Below are positions 26,586 through 35,579 of a stretch of 64,000 nucleotides of DNA, in pieces. The first letter of the stretch is position 1. Every line of letters begins with the position of its first letter. The notes beneath the pieces were generated by a model. That model saw only the letters and a program-made list of their open reading frames with translations. It was not told where the DNA came from and did no database searches. The stretch comes from an uncultured Eubacteriales bacterium (lineage in GTDB: Bacteria > Bacillota > Clostridia > Oscillospirales > CAG-272): positions 9,695 to 73,694 of the forward strand of contig CAKSVM010000004.1 of assembly GCA_934503195.1 (NCBI GenBank), in the 5' to 3' direction. Position numbers and translations under genes: made by a program.

Positions 26586-28346
26586 TCAATACCCCGAGGA
26601 CTGCTGACGGTATCTTTCGGCGTACCGACCGTTTCGCGCCATCAGCTCAGCGTGAGTTCCCTGTTCGGCGATCCTGCCGCTTTCCATCATGAATATTCTG
26701 TCGCACATCACGGCGTAGGCTATTCTGTGCGAGATTATCACCTCTGACCAGCGGTTCTCAGGAGCGAGAAAGTTCCTCAGAACGTCGATCTCGGCATACG
26801 CGTCGAGCCCGGAGGTCGGCTCATCAAGCAGTTTCACTTTTCCGCGCTGTAAAAACGCTCTCGCGAGCGACACCTTCTGATTCTCCCCGCCGGACAGCGA
26901 TGTGCCGTCGTCGCTCACCGCTCTGCCGAGATTCCTGTTCAGATCACCGTCTAAGTGCCTTCGTATGCTCTCCGCGCCGAATCTGTCAAGCGTGTTCCAA
27001 AGCTCTTCATCTGAATGATTTTCCGTATCGCCGAGCCGTATTGACTCGGAGAGCGGCAGTTCATATGTCTTATAGTCCTGAAACACAACCGAAAAAACCC
27101 GGTATAATGATTTTTGCGAAAACTTCGCCGCGTCCTGACCGTTTACAAGAATCCGTCCATCAGTCGGCTCGTACAGTCCGCAGATCAGCTTGATAAGCGT
27201 AGTTTTTCCCGCCCCGTTCTCACCGATCAGGGCGATTTTTTCACCGGGGTTTATACAGAAGCTGAGATTGCTGACTGCGTCTTTATCACTTCCATTGTAT
27301 CTGTATGAGACACTTTCAAATTCAATCATCGGAGGATTATTAAGCCATTCCGCGGGAATCTCCGCTCCGTCTCTCTCGTCGTTTTTCATTTTCAGAAAAT
27401 CGAGCCAGTCGCTTATACGTATGCTCGCGATTTCACGGCTGAAATGCGTATTTATCGCGTCGTTCAGCGCCGAGTTGCATATCGCGATTATGCTCAGATA
27501 AAAGGTGAAGTCCGCGACCGTGATGCGGTCGCTGTTCAGGATGAAATAAATCACCGGAATGACAAAAATCAGCAGCTCGCGTATCGGTTCGAGAATTATC
27601 TGAGCTTTGCTCGTCTTCATCGAGTAGCTCATTTCCTCAAGATTCCACGCTTCGTTTTTCGCGTCGAATTCGCCGATAGTGTGCGGGAGCATACCGTGAA
27701 CCTTTGTCTCCTTGGTGTATTCGCCTTTCGTCGAAATATCCTTGTAGTAATTCATCCGGCGTATCAGACCGGTTCGTTTTTTGTCAAAGTCCTCGTATGA
27801 GACAGTCCGGAATCCGTAAAAGAGTCCGGTGAGAGACGCCGCGACCGCAAGTAGCGGCAATATCACAGATAACCCGCATAATATAACAGCCGATGACACA
27901 AATCGGAATATCGCGCTTATAAGTACGAATAGTGCCACGGAAATATCTCCGATTTCCCCGGTACTCAGACGTTCCGCGATCGCGAGCTTTTCATAGAGCT
28001 CCGGATCATCAAAGGCGTTGAGTTTAAGCTGACTGCATTTTCTGTAGAGCTTTTCGCGGAGCCTGAACGACAGCTCAGATGCGTTCTTTTTTCTTATGAG
28101 CGAAAAGAGGGAAGACATGAGCTTCTGAGCCAGCATGACAATGGCTACGGCTGATATGCAGACAACGAGCTGTTTTTCTGTCCCGTGGTCGCTTATCTGC
28201 CCAACCAGCTCTCTCTGCGCCGCGCTCAGCAGAAGCGGAAGCAGCATTTCGACTATCGGTATAATAAGACCGCTCCACAAAAACACTCTTGATGTGCCGC
28301 CGATGATTTTTATCAGTGATATGATATCAGACATCTTTTTCTTCAT
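26586..28346 (-). CDS. ABC exporter half-transporter, second subunit
   Basis: 586 residues: six membrane segments in the first 310 residues, then an ATPase domain with Walker A GENGAGKT, signature LSGGENQKVSLARA, Walker B KLLDEPTSGLD and the SHR switch histidine. This is the fused membrane-ATPase layout of multidrug, lipid or peptide exporters. Its ATG overlaps the stop of the first subunit by one base pattern (TGATG), so both are made together, fitting a heterodimer. The substrate is not evident. A second, broken copy of its 3' end lies 2.2 kb downstream. Confidence 0.9.
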   Translation of the reverse strand: MKKKMSDIISLIKIIGGTSRVFLWSGLIIPIVEMLLPLLLSAAQRELVGQISDHGTEKQLVVCISAVAIVMLAQKLMSSLFSLIRKKNASELSFRLREKLYRKCSQLKLNAFDDPELYEKLAIAERLSTGEIGDISVALFVLISAIFRFVSSAVILCGLSVILPLLAVAASLTGLFYGFRTVSYEDFDKKRTGLIRRMNYYKDISTKGEYTKETKVHGMLPHTIGEFDAKNEAWNLEEMSYSMKTSKAQIILEPIRELLIFVIPVIYFILNSDRITVADFTFYLSIIAICNSALNDAINTHFSREIASIRISDWLDFLKMKNDERDGAEIPAEWLNNPPMIEFESVSYRYNGSDKDAVSNLSFCINPGEKIALIGENGAGKTTLIKLICGLYEPTDGRILVNGQDAAKFSQKSLYRVFSVVFQDYKTYELPLSESIRLGDTENHSDEELWNTLDRFGAESIRRHLDGDLNRNLGRAVSDDGTSLSGGENQKVSLARAFLQRGKVKLLDEPTSGLDAYAEIDVLRNFLAPENRWSEVIISHRIAYAVMCDRIFMMESGRIAEQGTHAELMARNGRYAERYRQQSSGY

Positions 28347-30124
28347 CAGCGGTCAACCCCTTTCTGATATAACGACGCTTGTAGCTTGTACATTTTCGCG
28401 TATTCGCCGTCACGCTGTATCAGCTCATCGTGAGTTCCCTGTTCGACTATCCTGCCGCGGTCAAGATATATGACCTTATCGGCGAGCTTTCCGACGCTGA
28501 GCCGGTGGGAAATAATTATAACGCTTTTACTGCCATGAAGCAGATTATCGGTTATGAATTTATTCTCCGCCACAGAATCGAGTGCTGAAGCGGGCTCGTC
28601 AAATACCCTGCAAAGTCTGTTTCCGAATTCGCACCTCGCGATAGCTATTCTCTGCCATTGTCCGCCGGACAATTCCATGCCGTCGGGGTCATATTCGCGT
28701 CCGAGCATTGTGTCAAGCCCATTTCTGAGCCTTTCGGTGTCAAGTCCGGAATTCTTGTAGACTTCGAATAACGCCGCGTCGTCAGAGGCGGCGTCCGGTC
28801 GCTGAGCCGAAAGATTTTCGCGGACAGAGAGCTTGAATTTATTGAAGTCCTGATAGACAACTCCGAACAGTTTATACAGCTCTGATTTGGAATATTGTGA
28901 ATACGGCTTGTCATTAATGTAAATCTCTCCGCTGTCCGGTGTGTATAACCCGCAGAGCAGTTTTATGAGAGTCGATTTGCCGCTTCCGTTCCGACCGATA
29001 AGTGCTATGCTCTCGCCGTCATTAAGTTCAAACGAGATATCCTTAAGCACAGTCTCGTTTTCATACGAGAATGAGACATGATCAAACCTGATATCGCATT
29101 TTTCGGGAAGCGGCAAATCCTCGCCATTCCGCTCGCCGTGAGAGGTTGACTCGGTGAACGACTCAAAGCGGCTGTAATTTTCACTGAGAGCCAGCAGATC
29201 TTTTACCGCGTCGGATATTTCGCCCAACGCCGCGCAGAGCATCGAAAAGTTTGCCGTATAGAGATAAAAATCTCCGATAGTTATCTGCCCGATCCACGCG
29301 GCGCGCGCGATGAAGAATGATGCTGCTACCACCGCGGCTACCTCGATAAATCCCTGAAGCATGACAAGTCTCTGCTTCTTGCGTTCAAAATCCATTGATG
29401 ATTTATAACGGCAGGTGCAGGCCTTTTGCCAGCGGTCAATGAACTTTTCATACGCCGAAAAGAGCTTCAGCTCCTTTGCCGAGGAGGAATCTGTGCAAAG
29501 TGAGTCGTAGTATCCCACGGTATGATCTTCTTTTGAGAGCTTTTTACGTGATTCAACATCAAGTTCTGACAGACGTATTCCGATAATCACAATAAAAACC
29601 GCCGAAACCGCGGCGATCAGAACGATTCCGAAGCTGTAAGCCGAAATTATCGCGGCGGAGCCGACAATCGTTATAAGCGAGGACAGAATGATTATCATCT
29701 GCCAGTTCAGGCTCCAGAGTGAAAGCTCGGTTTTCAGCGCGTCCTTTATCTGAGAAAAACGGCTTGATGAGTCAAAGCTTATCTGTTCGAGCTCCGAGAC
29801 GCGCTTTACGGTATAGAGCGACATTTTCCGGTCGGACTCTCTGGCGAAACGATCGAAAACGATATACTTTGTCTTTGTGAGGAGACTGTAGGCTCCACGG
29901 ACGACAATGACGAGCAAAAGCCACAAGAAACAGTTTCTGACATTCGCGGCGGCGGTCATAGCGGAAAAGCTGTCAATAAGCCCGGAATACACTCTGGAAC
30001 CGATTATTTCGAGTACCGACGGAAGGATCAGAAAAATCATCCAGACAAGCAGCTTTGCCCCGCCAGTGAAGTTTATTTTATATGATAACGCTATATATCT
30101 GAGCGTATTTTTGATTCGATCCAT
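28346..30124 (-). CDS. ABC exporter half-transporter, first subunit
   Basis: About 592 residues from the ATG at 30124, which has GGGAGAAG upstream; the frame extends to 30220 without another ribosome site. Membrane domain with six segments (about residues 20-300) and an ATPase domain: Walker A GRNGSGKST, signature LSGGQWQRIAIAR, Walker B RVFDEPASALD and SHRLSVGKLADKV. It pairs with the next gene as a heterodimeric exporter. It lies divergent from nothing, and the AraC gene at 31058 reads in the same direction 150 bases upstream, so regulation is not clear. Confidence 0.9.
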   Translation of the reverse strand: MDRIKNTLRYIALSYKINFTGGAKLLVWMIFLILPSVLEIIGSRVYSGLIDSFSAMTAAANVRNCFLWLLLVIVVRGAYSLLTKTKYIVFDRFARESDRKMSLYTVKRVSELEQISFDSSSRFSQIKDALKTELSLWSLNWQMIIILSSLITIVGSAAIISAYSFGIVLIAAVSAVFIVIIGIRLSELDVESRKKLSKEDHTVGYYDSLCTDSSSAKELKLFSAYEKFIDRWQKACTCRYKSSMDFERKKQRLVMLQGFIEVAAVVAASFFIARAAWIGQITIGDFYLYTANFSMLCAALGEISDAVKDLLALSENYSRFESFTESTSHGERNGEDLPLPEKCDIRFDHVSFSYENETVLKDISFELNDGESIALIGRNGSGKSTLIKLLCGLYTPDSGEIYINDKPYSQYSKSELYKLFGVVYQDFNKFKLSVRENLSAQRPDAASDDAALFEVYKNSGLDTERLRNGLDTMLGREYDPDGMELSGGQWQRIAIARCEFGNRLCRVFDEPASALDSVAENKFITDNLLHGSKSVIIISHRLSVGKLADKVIYLDRGRIVEQGTHDELIQRDGEYAKMYKLQASLYQKGVDR

Positions 30125-30272
30125 TGTTGAAGCTTCTCCCGGATGCAAGTATTGAAAAAGGAAACTGACCGTGCGTATGTTTTCAAAGTATATTATACTA
30201 CTATCGGCGGTGGTTGTCAAGAGTTTTTTAATTTATGAGATTTTTATCGCCGCGACGATTGGCATGATATCT

Positions 30273-31058
30273 TCAGTTGAGCTTTCCGCTTTTCGCGTAC
30301 TCTCCGGGCGAAACTCCGGTGAACTTCTTGAATGTTTTTGAAAAGTGGAACGAATCGTAGAATCCGACCTCGGCGGCCGTCTCGTCGATCGTAAGCCCGG
30401 AGAGGAGAAGCTGCTTTGCACGGTTTATCCGCACCATACGCCGGTATTCGCTCGGCGTGACGCCGAAGCACTGCCTGAAGAGCCTTTCGAGATTCGAGAC
30501 GCAGGTCGACGACATCGCCGCGATCTCGCTTATCGGCGTGTTCAGCGCGCAGAACTCGTTTATATACCTGACGCTCTTGTCGATACGCGCGAGCGCGGCC
30601 TTATTCACGTTCTGACGCTTTGAGATCGCAAGGTCGATCAGCTTGCAGAGGTTTGAAAAGCAGGCGAACTGCTTTGAGTCGTCAAGCGTCAGAAAATCGT
30701 TCATTATATCGGTCACAAGCGTGCGGGATTCGGGTATCTCCAGCCTCTCAAAGAATTTCGGCGAATCGAAAAGTGGAGTCGGAATCCCGTTTTTCCGCAG
30801 AATGAAATCTATCTGATAGTATTCGGTCTCGGGACGCCTGACATAATTTTTATAGTGAGATCCGAGTGGGAGATAGACCAGCGTTCCTTCGGTTCCGGTC
30901 ATGGTCATTTTGTCAAATTCGAATCGCTGCTCCCCGTTTATGTAATAGCTGAATCCGTCGGCGTCGCGCGACTGGCAGTCGTAAAGCGGGTTGACCCGGA
31001 TGCGGTGAATACATCTTACGATCTCAATATTCAGATTCCGTACATTTGAAAGCTCCAT
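30273..31058 (-). CDS. AraC-family regulator of the GH/KDPG operon
   Basis: About 261 residues from the ATG at 31058; GGAGGTG lies 8 bases upstream, whereas the frame's first ATG (31091) has none. Cupin-like sensor domain with LPLGSHYKNY, then two helix-turn-helix units (TPISEIAAMSSTCVSNLERLFRQCFG and LTIDETAAEVGFYDSFHFSKTFKKFTGVSPGEY). It is divergent from the eight-gene operon at 31226-41771 and probably activates it in response to a sugar acid or the oligosaccharide. Its own promoter is 31082-31110. Confidence 0.9.
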   Translation of the reverse strand: MELSNVRNLNIEIVRCIHRIRVNPLYDCQSRDADGFSYYINGEQRFEFDKMTMTGTEGTLVYLPLGSHYKNYVRRPETEYYQIDFILRKNGIPTPLFDSPKFFERLEIPESRTLVTDIMNDFLTLDDSKQFACFSNLCKLIDLAISKRQNVNKAALARIDKSVRYINEFCALNTPISEIAAMSSTCVSNLERLFRQCFGVTPSEYRRMVRINRAKQLLLSGLTIDETAAEVGFYDSFHFSKTFKKFTGVSPGEYAKSGKLN

Positions 31059-31081
31059 TTTCGCGCACCTCCACGAATACA

Positions 31082-31110
31082 ATTCTATCACAAACCGTGC
31101 ATTTTGTCAA
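31082..31110 (-). promoter_or_regulatory. Promoter of the AraC gene at 31058
   Basis: TTGACA (31105-31110), 17 bases, TAGAAT (31082-31087). Confidence 0.75.
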
Positions 31111-31162
31111 TGGCGGGAAAGCAATATTGCGATTCCTTACATAAATCGGCCGGATACATACA

Positions 31163-31191
31163 TTGAAAAAGTCTTTTGGGTGTGGTATTAT
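31163..31191 (+). promoter_or_regulatory. Promoter of the eight-gene GH/KDPG operon
   Basis: TTGAAA (31163-31168), 17 bases, TATTAT (31186-31191), 35 bases before the ATG at 31226. The non-consensus -10 fits a need for activation by the divergent AraC protein. Confidence 0.65.
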
Positions 31192-31225
31192 AAATAAAAC
31201 AACTTCTCCCGAAAGGAAATATTCT

Positions 31226-34117
31226 ATGGAAAACGCAAACATTACCGCACAAAACGAGGAGACCGCCAGACTCCTTATGAACTACGACCGGACGATCGCC
31301 CTCTTACGGTGCGGCGCGGACGATGAGTTGGTCGGCAGTCTCGCGTCGATTCTCAGAGACGACGGATGGTTCGTTCACGAGATATCGGACGAGAATTTCA
31401 TGAAGCTCCGCGGCGAGCAGATCGGCGGGATAACGGTGATCTGCGACGGCGGAACGCTTTCGCCAGAGCTTGAGGAATCAGTGGAACGCTATCTCAACGA
31501 AAACGGACGGCTCTTCATCTTCGGCGGTCCGCTCTTCGGAAACCACGATATAACAAAGCGGACTATGCTCCTTGAAGGCGTGAGTCCGCTCTACAAGACC
31601 TATACCGTCGATGACTGCGACACGTTCGAGACGCTCCCTCAGTCAATAACGAAAGCAAGGCTTTCGGGAAAGGTCAAGCGCGTGATCTGTCCGAGCGCGC
31701 GTCCTGACGGAGCCGGGTTCGGGATGAACCGCAGATGCCGCCTGCTTCCACTCGTGAACGTCAGAAAGGAAAGCGGACGCGACGGCGGACGCCGCGGGGC
31801 GATCGCGTATTTCGTACTCTCGGACACGATCGGACACATGGTCTGCACGCCCGGAACGAGACTCGGAAACGTTTCGCCGATCACTCAGGGAAGCGTCGCG
31901 GCCGTGATCGGAATGTCGCTTTCCGACGCGCTCGCGCTCGACGGAAAAGAGCTGATCTCTGACATGGCAAGGAGCCTTGGAACCGGGTTATTCCTCTTTG
32001 AGGCCGGATCCGAACGGTATGTGAGCCGTCCGGACGAGAAGATTGAGGTCGGAGCGAAGATCCTCTCGGCGTCGCGCGATTATCTCGGCGTCAGCGTCAG
32101 GTTCAGGCTGAATGGTGTCGAAAAGACTCGCGATGTCATGACGGTCGGACAGAATTACACGACGATCCGCGAGTCGTTTGACAGGCTTCCGGAGGGCGGA
32201 TATTTCGTTGAGACCGAGCTTATCCTTGACGGCCGGGTCATCGATTCGGTGCGCGAGGAGATCTTCGTGACAAACGGACGCCACTCGTCGGATCCGGAGG
32301 ATTTCATTAAGGTGGAAAACGGGAATTTCAGGCTTTGCGGCGGGAACTGGTATATGTACGGAATCAACTATTTCCCGCTTCATCAGGTCAGCCTTGAACT
32401 CAACGATTACTGGCGCGGCGCGTTCGATAAGTCGAATTATATTCAGTCCGAGGTCGAAAAGGATCTCGCGAATATCAAGAATCACGGCATGAACACCGTC
32501 GCGATACGGATTGACAGCAACGCTTTCGAGAATGTCATCGATCCGCTGAAGGACTTCTTCTGCCGCTGCGCGAGACTCGGACTCAGAGTCATGATGAGCT
32601 TCTGCAACATAACAAATCCCCTGTTCTTTAATGAAGCCGCGTTCGCGGAGTTCATGCGCCAGCTTGACGTCGCGGACGATCCGACGCTCTTTGCGCATGA
32701 TATCTTCTGGGAGAGCGGCGAAGGATTCTCGATTGATATCCACGCCAGAAGGTTTTCCACAGAATGGGGAAAGTGGCTTTCCGACACCTACGGCGATCTT
32801 GAATCGGCGGCAAAGTCGCTCGGCGGACTCGATCACACAGCGTCGGGGCTTCTCATAACGCCGCCGAGAAGCGATTTCTCAAAGCGCGATCCGAAGCTCC
32901 GCGCGAAGATGACCGCCTACACGCGGTTCCTTTCCGACATGGTGAGCCGGAAGTGGAATAACGCGATAAGAGCAATGAAAAAGTACGACGACAATCATCT
33001 CTACACGAACCGCGTCGGAAATTTCTCCGAGAATATTCCGAATATCTTTCTTTCGGGAGCGGCGAAGCATCTTGATTTCCTCTGCCTTGAAGCCTACGCG
33101 CTTACGCTCGACGACATCGGATTCTGCGCCTCGGCCGCGCTCGACCGTGCCGCGCATTATGTCGGCGGCGGGAAGCCGGTCACATGGGTCGAGTACGGAA
33201 TAAGCCTTCCCGGAATGAGCGGTCTGGCGTTCGGAATGAAGGTTCTCTGGGACGGCGAAAGGAATTCTCCGCTCGACTGGAGGCTCGAGGAGCAAAGACA
33301 GTATCAGGAGCAGTTCAACAGACTCTTTAAGTTCTGCGTGTCGAAGGGAAGCCTTCCGTGGTTCTACGCCGGGGGATTCAGGTACACCGAGCACAGCGAC
33401 TGCGGATACACCGCGCCTGACGGCTCGGATCGTCCGGTGCTTGAGGAATATTCGAAGCTCGGCGAATGGTTCCTTGAAGATCGTCCCGAAAAGCCGATCG
33501 AATATGTCCGCGTCGACCCGGAGGGAGAGCATTCGAACTGGTGTCAGATTTTCTTCGGCGAGGGGACGTTCAGCAAATTCGCCTTTGACCGCGCGAGACT
33601 GATAAACGGAAAGCCGCTCAAAGACAATCGCGTTCCGGGCGTCGGAATCAGGGCGGCAAAACGCGCCTTCGAGTCGGGCGGGATATTTGAGTTCGTAACA
33701 AAAGGAAGCGGAACGACATCGGCTGACACTCCGCTCGATCTCTGCGGCGACGCCGAGGGCGTCGGACCTTATAAGTATCTCGACGCCGAGTTCAACTTTG
33801 TGAGATTCATCTCGGACGGAAGGGTTTACGAACCGGAAAACGGACGCGTCACGCTTCCGGCCGGAAAATACAGAATCGAGGCCGGAGTCGGGAATCTCGC
33901 GGCGGCGAAGTGGCTTGTCGGGGAGGATTCCGGAAAGGTCGCCGTGAGGTGCGGGGATTCGCTTCTGAGGCTCGAATCCGACGTACCGTATCTCGCGGAC
34001 GGAATCGCTTCGGGTGAGATCGAGATAACCGAGAACACCGACCTCGCGCTCCGCGCCGTAGTCATTGGACGCGCGGAATTCGGCGAAATTTCAATACTTC
34101 GAATTGATGTTCAGTAA
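31226..34117 (+). CDS. Large glycoside hydrolase, clan-A-like barrel, cytoplasmic
   Basis: About 963 residues from the ATG at 31226 (GAAAGGAA upstream). No signal peptide. Residues 20-110 resemble a glutamine-amidotransferase-like domain (VICDGGTLSPELEESVERYL, LFIFGGP) of the kind attached to some beta-galactosidases. Residues 370-720 look like a (beta/alpha)8 barrel beginning NWYMYGINYFPLHQ; Glu near 496 (IFWESG) and Glu near 656 (TWVEYG) are candidate acid/base and nucleophile. The C-terminal 250 residues are beta-rich. The family number is uncertain (GH5, GH2 or GH42 relatives are possible). It is the first gene of the operon that ends in the KDPG route, so it probably releases the sugar those enzymes use. 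Confidence 0.7.
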   Translation: MENANITAQNEETARLLMNYDRTIALLRCGADDELVGSLASILRDDGWFVHEISDENFMKLRGEQIGGITVICDGGTLSPELEESVERYLNENGRLFIFGGPLFGNHDITKRTMLLEGVSPLYKTYTVDDCDTFETLPQSITKARLSGKVKRVICPSARPDGAGFGMNRRCRLLPLVNVRKESGRDGGRRGAIAYFVLSDTIGHMVCTPGTRLGNVSPITQGSVAAVIGMSLSDALALDGKELISDMARSLGTGLFLFEAGSERYVSRPDEKIEVGAKILSASRDYLGVSVRFRLNGVEKTRDVMTVGQNYTTIRESFDRLPEGGYFVETELILDGRVIDSVREEIFVTNGRHSSDPEDFIKVENGNFRLCGGNWYMYGINYFPLHQVSLELNDYWRGAFDKSNYIQSEVEKDLANIKNHGMNTVAIRIDSNAFENVIDPLKDFFCRCARLGLRVMMSFCNITNPLFFNEAAFAEFMRQLDVADDPTLFAHDIFWESGEGFSIDIHARRFSTEWGKWLSDTYGDLESAAKSLGGLDHTASGLLITPPRSDFSKRDPKLRAKMTAYTRFLSDMVSRKWNNAIRAMKKYDDNHLYTNRVGNFSENIPNIFLSGAAKHLDFLCLEAYALTLDDIGFCASAALDRAAHYVGGGKPVTWVEYGISLPGMSGLAFGMKVLWDGERNSPLDWRLEEQRQYQEQFNRLFKFCVSKGSLPWFYAGGFRYTEHSDCGYTAPDGSDRPVLEEYSKLGEWFLEDRPEKPIEYVRVDPEGEHSNWCQIFFGEGTFSKFAFDRARLINGKPLKDNRVPGVGIRAAKRAFESGGIFEFVTKGSGTTSADTPLDLCGDAEGVGPYKYLDAEFNFVRFISDGRVYEPENGRVTLPAGKYRIEAGVGNLAAAKWLVGEDSGKVAVRCGDSLLRLESDVPYLADGIASGEIEITENTDLALRAVVIGRAEFGEISILRIDVQ

Positions 34118-34130
34118 AGGAGAAAGATAA

Positions 34131-35579
34131 ATGAAACGCACAGCATCAGCACTTTTAATCGCGGCGACTCTCATGTCGCTCTATTCCTGCGGAACGGCAG
34201 AGCTTCCGGAGGAGACCACGCCGCCTGACGTCACAACTCCCGAGGAGACGAAGGAATTCGTATATGAATATCCCGAACTCGACCTTGGAGGCGGAGAATT
34301 CACGATTCTCAACGGAAGAATCAGCTGGGGCGGGTTCATCTACCAGCTCGACTTTGACTCGCAGAACGGCGAGACGCTGAACGACGCGATCTATGGCCGC
34401 GACCGGAAGATCGAGGAAAAATTCGGGCTGAAATTAAGCATCGTCGAGGAGGATATCCACTCGGCCGACAAGGCTCTCCAGCGTTCGGTAATGGCTCAGG
34501 ACGACACGTATAAAGCGGCTTTCATCAAGGGAACCGGACTTTCGAATCTTGTCGCCGAGGAATATCTTTACGACCTTTCGAAGGTCGACACGATGGCAAT
34601 TGACGAGAGCTGGTGGGACGGCTTTGTGAGAGAGGAAGCGAAGCTCGGAAAGAGCGGAAAGCTCTATTTCGCCGCGAGCGATATCTCGCTTGTCGGATTC
34701 CAAGGCTCGGTCGCGGCCTTCTTCAATGAAAACAAGCTTGCCGATCTCGGGCTTGACACTCCGTATCAGCTTGTGCGCGATGGAAAATGGACGCTCGACG
34801 CGCTTTCGGAATATATGAAGGCCGGGGCGAATCTGAACGGTGACTCAACCTTCGCGTGGAATTCCTCCGCCGCGGCCGAATACGGACTCGCGACGTGGAC
34901 GACCGGAGTCAGCGCGTTCATCACCGGATGTGACGAGTCATTCATCGACCGGAATGAAAGCGGCGATCCGATTTTGGGCTGCCGCGACGATCGTTTCTTC
35001 GGAGTCTTGCAGAAGCTCGCGGGGATGTTCGCTAAAGAGGGAGAATTCCTTCTGACAAGCGGATCCGGGGTCGATCATTACGAGACGATCTTCGCGAACC
35101 GCCGCGCGCTGATGCTCGTCGCCGAGCTTAAAGCGTCGTCGAAGTACCGCGATATCGATTTCACCTTCGGCATCGTTCCGATGCCGAAATATGACGAGTC
35201 GCAGGAGAGCTATTACTGCTACCGCTGGCAGGACACGCCGATGCTCTGTATTCCGGTGACGAATTCCGATCCGGCCTCGACCGGAGCCATAATGGACGCG
35301 ATGGCGTATATCTCGTATGACAGCGTGCTTCCGGTATTCTATGAGAACACGATGGCGCAGAAGCAGCTGAGAAACGACGAGTCGATCGAGATGCTCGCGA
35401 TCATCCGCGACAGCCGGAGCTTCAACACCGGACGAGTTTATGGCTGGACTGAACAGCTTTCGCTCGAAGTCGAGGCCGCGCTCAAAGAGGGCAGAACCGA
35501 TCTCGCGTCGCTGATTGAGAGCAAACGCTCGCAGATTGAGCAGAATATAAGGGAAACTATGGAGGTAATGAATAAATGA
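34131..35579 (+). CDS. Solute-binding lipoprotein, first of an overlapping pair
   Basis: 482 residues: lipobox LYSC (Cys20), then Thr/Glu/Pro-rich linker, SBP body with D-G-K-W-T-L-D-A-L and M-P-K-Y-D-E-S-Q-E-S-Y. It follows the glycoside hydrolase gene by 13 bases, with AAAGGAGAAAG before the ATG, and its end overlaps the next SBP gene by 4 bases. Two SBPs made together suggest two ligands (for example different chain lengths) feeding one pathway. No permease gene is present. Confidence 0.9.
   Translation: MKRTASALLIAATLMSLYSCGTAELPEETTPPDVTTPEETKEFVYEYPELDLGGGEFTILNGRISWGGFIYQLDFDSQNGETLNDAIYGRDRKIEEKFGLKLSIVEEDIHSADKALQRSVMAQDDTYKAAFIKGTGLSNLVAEEYLYDLSKVDTMAIDESWWDGFVREEAKLGKSGKLYFAASDISLVGFQGSVAAFFNENKLADLGLDTPYQLVRDGKWTLDALSEYMKAGANLNGDSTFAWNSSAAAEYGLATWTTGVSAFITGCDESFIDRNESGDPILGCRDDRFFGVLQKLAGMFAKEGEFLLTSGSGVDHYETIFANRRALMLVAELKASSKYRDIDFTFGIVPMPKYDESQESYYCYRWQDTPMLCIPVTNSDPASTGAIMDAMAYISYDSVLPVFYENTMAQKQLRNDESIEMLAIIRDSRSFNTGRVYGWTEQLSLEVEAALKEGRTDLASLIESKRSQIEQNIRETMEVMNK

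Noticed and set aside
26586..30124. The ABC pair as the missing sugar importer
   Set aside because: Membrane and ATPase domains are fused in each subunit, the exporter layout; sugar importers have separate permeases and ATPase.
31988..32836. 282-aa minus-strand frame inside the large glycoside hydrolase
   Set aside because: No ribosome site or motif; lies antisense to a well-supported enzyme.
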